Positions 62,785 to 64,000 of a stretch of DNA of 64,000 bases are shown in pieces. The translations under genes and the position numbers were made by a program. The notes below the pieces were generated by a model. It was not told where the DNA came from. It worked only from the letters and a program-made list of their open reading frames with translations, and did no database searches. Every line of letters begins with the position of its first letter. The stretch's first letter is position 1. The stretch spans positions 70,815,644 through 70,879,643 of the forward strand of contig OZ026515.1 of NCBI GenBank assembly GCA_964019695.1, read 5' to 3'. This stretch comes from Loripinus fragilis. Taxonomy: Eukaryota > Mollusca > Bivalvia > Lucinida > Lucinidae.

Positions 62785-63005
62785 TCATGTACATGGTTAA
62801 TCCTTTAAGTAGGAAACGTCATAGGCTACCAAACTCGCATTAAAATAATTGCATGACATCTGTCTAAAAATACAATTATCTACTACAGAGTCTGAAAATT
62901 CTCATTGTACTTTGAAAAAAAAATCCTAATGACGTTCATAACTGCTCTAACAAGTCCATAATCGTAGGAGTTTCTGAATATAGCTCGATAATAATTGTAT
63001 GAAAA
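62785..63005. repeat. Dispersed repeat, copy 2 (first at 48695-48960)
   Basis: Same block order as 48695-48960 (CATGGTTAATCCTTT; AGAGTCTGAAAATT; CTAACAAGTCCATAATCGTA). Confidence 0.7.
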
Positions 63006-63033
63006 ACAATGACACAGTACCCCCTAACCCACA

Positions 63034-63275
63034 GCTAACCCTTAAGGCGCCAATTGCAACAAAAGTCGTCTGCTTTTCTCGTCTGCTGAAATGTTTAAGA
63101 AGCGTCTATGGCAAACAGTGTGGACTCAAATCAGACTGCAGTCAGTTCTGGGTCCACGCTGTTTGCTTCTATACTTAATTTGTCGGTAATGCTAGAGGCA
63201 ATTATTTGCAGCAGACGACTTCAGCCTAAGACGACATTTTCAGATGCATTTTTTTCTAGGCGCTTTAAGGGCTAA
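63034..63275. mobile_element. MITE family B, copy 4
   Basis: GCTAACCCTTAAGGCGCCAA at the left, TAGGCGCTTTAAGGGCTAA at the right; AAGTCGTCTGCTTTTCTCGT matches copy 3. Confidence 0.83.
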
Positions 63276-63551
63276 AGTCGCATGCTTTCATCGTTTCTGA
63301 AATGTTTTAGAAGCCTCTAAAATAGACAGTGTGGACACAGATCAGACTGCTCCAAATTAGTCAGTAATGTTAGGCAATTATTTGCAGCGGACGGCTTAAA
63401 CAGCCGACATTTTCAGATACATTTTAATGGTACATATTACGTTGAAGGGAAATATAATCAGATAGTCGAGTGTGTAACTAAATAAGCACTTGTCATTTGA
63501 AGTTTCGACTAACAAAACATGGATTAAATGTGCACATCGAAAACATTTACT

Positions 63552-64000
63552 GATAGCGGACGCGCAGGCTGGTTGGCTACTCTGTTTTGCGCATCTGCTG
63601 TACATTTGTCGGGTCTGATCTGGGAGCAGACTGTTTGAAAAAAGGTTGTCAGCAGATTGCACTAGTAGGCATTGAAAAGATTATCAGAATACTGCATTTT
63701 GGCAAAGAGTGGTCAAGATTTCTTTACTGAGACATAGGATGTTGAAACAGAGCCCTTGAGCAATAGATTTTATGACCAGCTAGTCTTATCTGGAATGCTG
63801 TCAAATACAACAAGTTATGACCAGTATGTGCAGGCTTCTTAGCAGGGACTGTAGGTGCCTGAAATTACAAACCCGACTCCGCCCAAAAAATAACCATTTG
63901 AACCCACCATTTGCGACAAAATTGTTGTCTGCTCCCTCATCTGCTGACATACTTCGGCATCCTATATAGCAAACAATATGGGCCGAGATCAGACTGATTA
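63552..64000. repeat. Long dispersed repeat copy without nested MITE (runs off the window)
   Basis: Same order as 51356-51984 (CGCAGGCTGGTTGGCTACTC ... ACTGTAGGTGCCTGAAATT ... GCTCCCTCATCTGCTGACA). It lacks the family D element present at 51525-51745. Confidence 0.8.

Overview
The window looks like genome sequence of a bivalve mollusc or a close relative: AT-rich, intron-rich and crowded with short palindromic DNA transposons (MITEs). It holds two main objects. The first, at 108-14107 on the + strand, is the 3' half of a host EVI5/EVI5-like gene (Rab GTPase-activating protein): eight exons of its C-terminal coiled coil and the stop codon. The second, at 24322-42822, is an 18.5 kb integrated Polinton/Maverick (adintovirus-type) element, set in a host repeat that also has an unfilled copy in an EVI5 intron.

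The Polinton is bounded by a 6-bp target duplication TTCCTA and imperfect inverted terminal repeats of about 0.82 kb, each with a terminal hairpin. Its left arm carries five intact accessory genes. The remainder, all on the + strand, holds the hallmark set: protein-primed family B DNA polymerase, packaging ATPase, two small basic proteins, a conserved unknown protein, retroviral-type integrase with chromodomain, a two-helix membrane protein, penton-like minor capsid protein, a pVI/pX-like protein, double-jelly-roll major capsid protein, a Cys/His-rich protein and adenain-like protease. Most hallmark genes carry one to three disabling lesions and the protease gene is split by a MITE, so this is a fossil copy, though a young one.

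The most striking observation is in the left arm. Three accessory genes (25222-25614 minus, 25872-26279 plus, 26562-26771 plus) each end in a stem-loop matching or nearly matching the metazoan replication-dependent histone mRNA 3' stem-loop, with CAAAC before it, AC(C/T) after it and a purine-rich U7-like element 12-18 nt further on. The same three genes, and no others in the element, share a promoter module (CCAATCAG, AGGTCAATCC, TATA) with almost fixed spacing. I infer that they form a regulon using histone-type, non-polyadenylated 3' ends, which would tie expression to host S phase. The element also shares a 31-residue acidic/nuclear-localisation cassette between its zinc-knuckle protein and its polymerase, has a cUUCGg-hairpin cluster upstream of the polymerase, and has a canonical A AAA AAC slippery site in a basic protein gene.

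Elsewhere (14108-24315 and 42829-64000) I see no convincing host gene. These parts hold LINE reverse transcriptase remnants, a decayed internally deleted Tc1-like transposon nested in one LINE, SINE-like and MITE families in many copies, microsatellites and tandem repeats.
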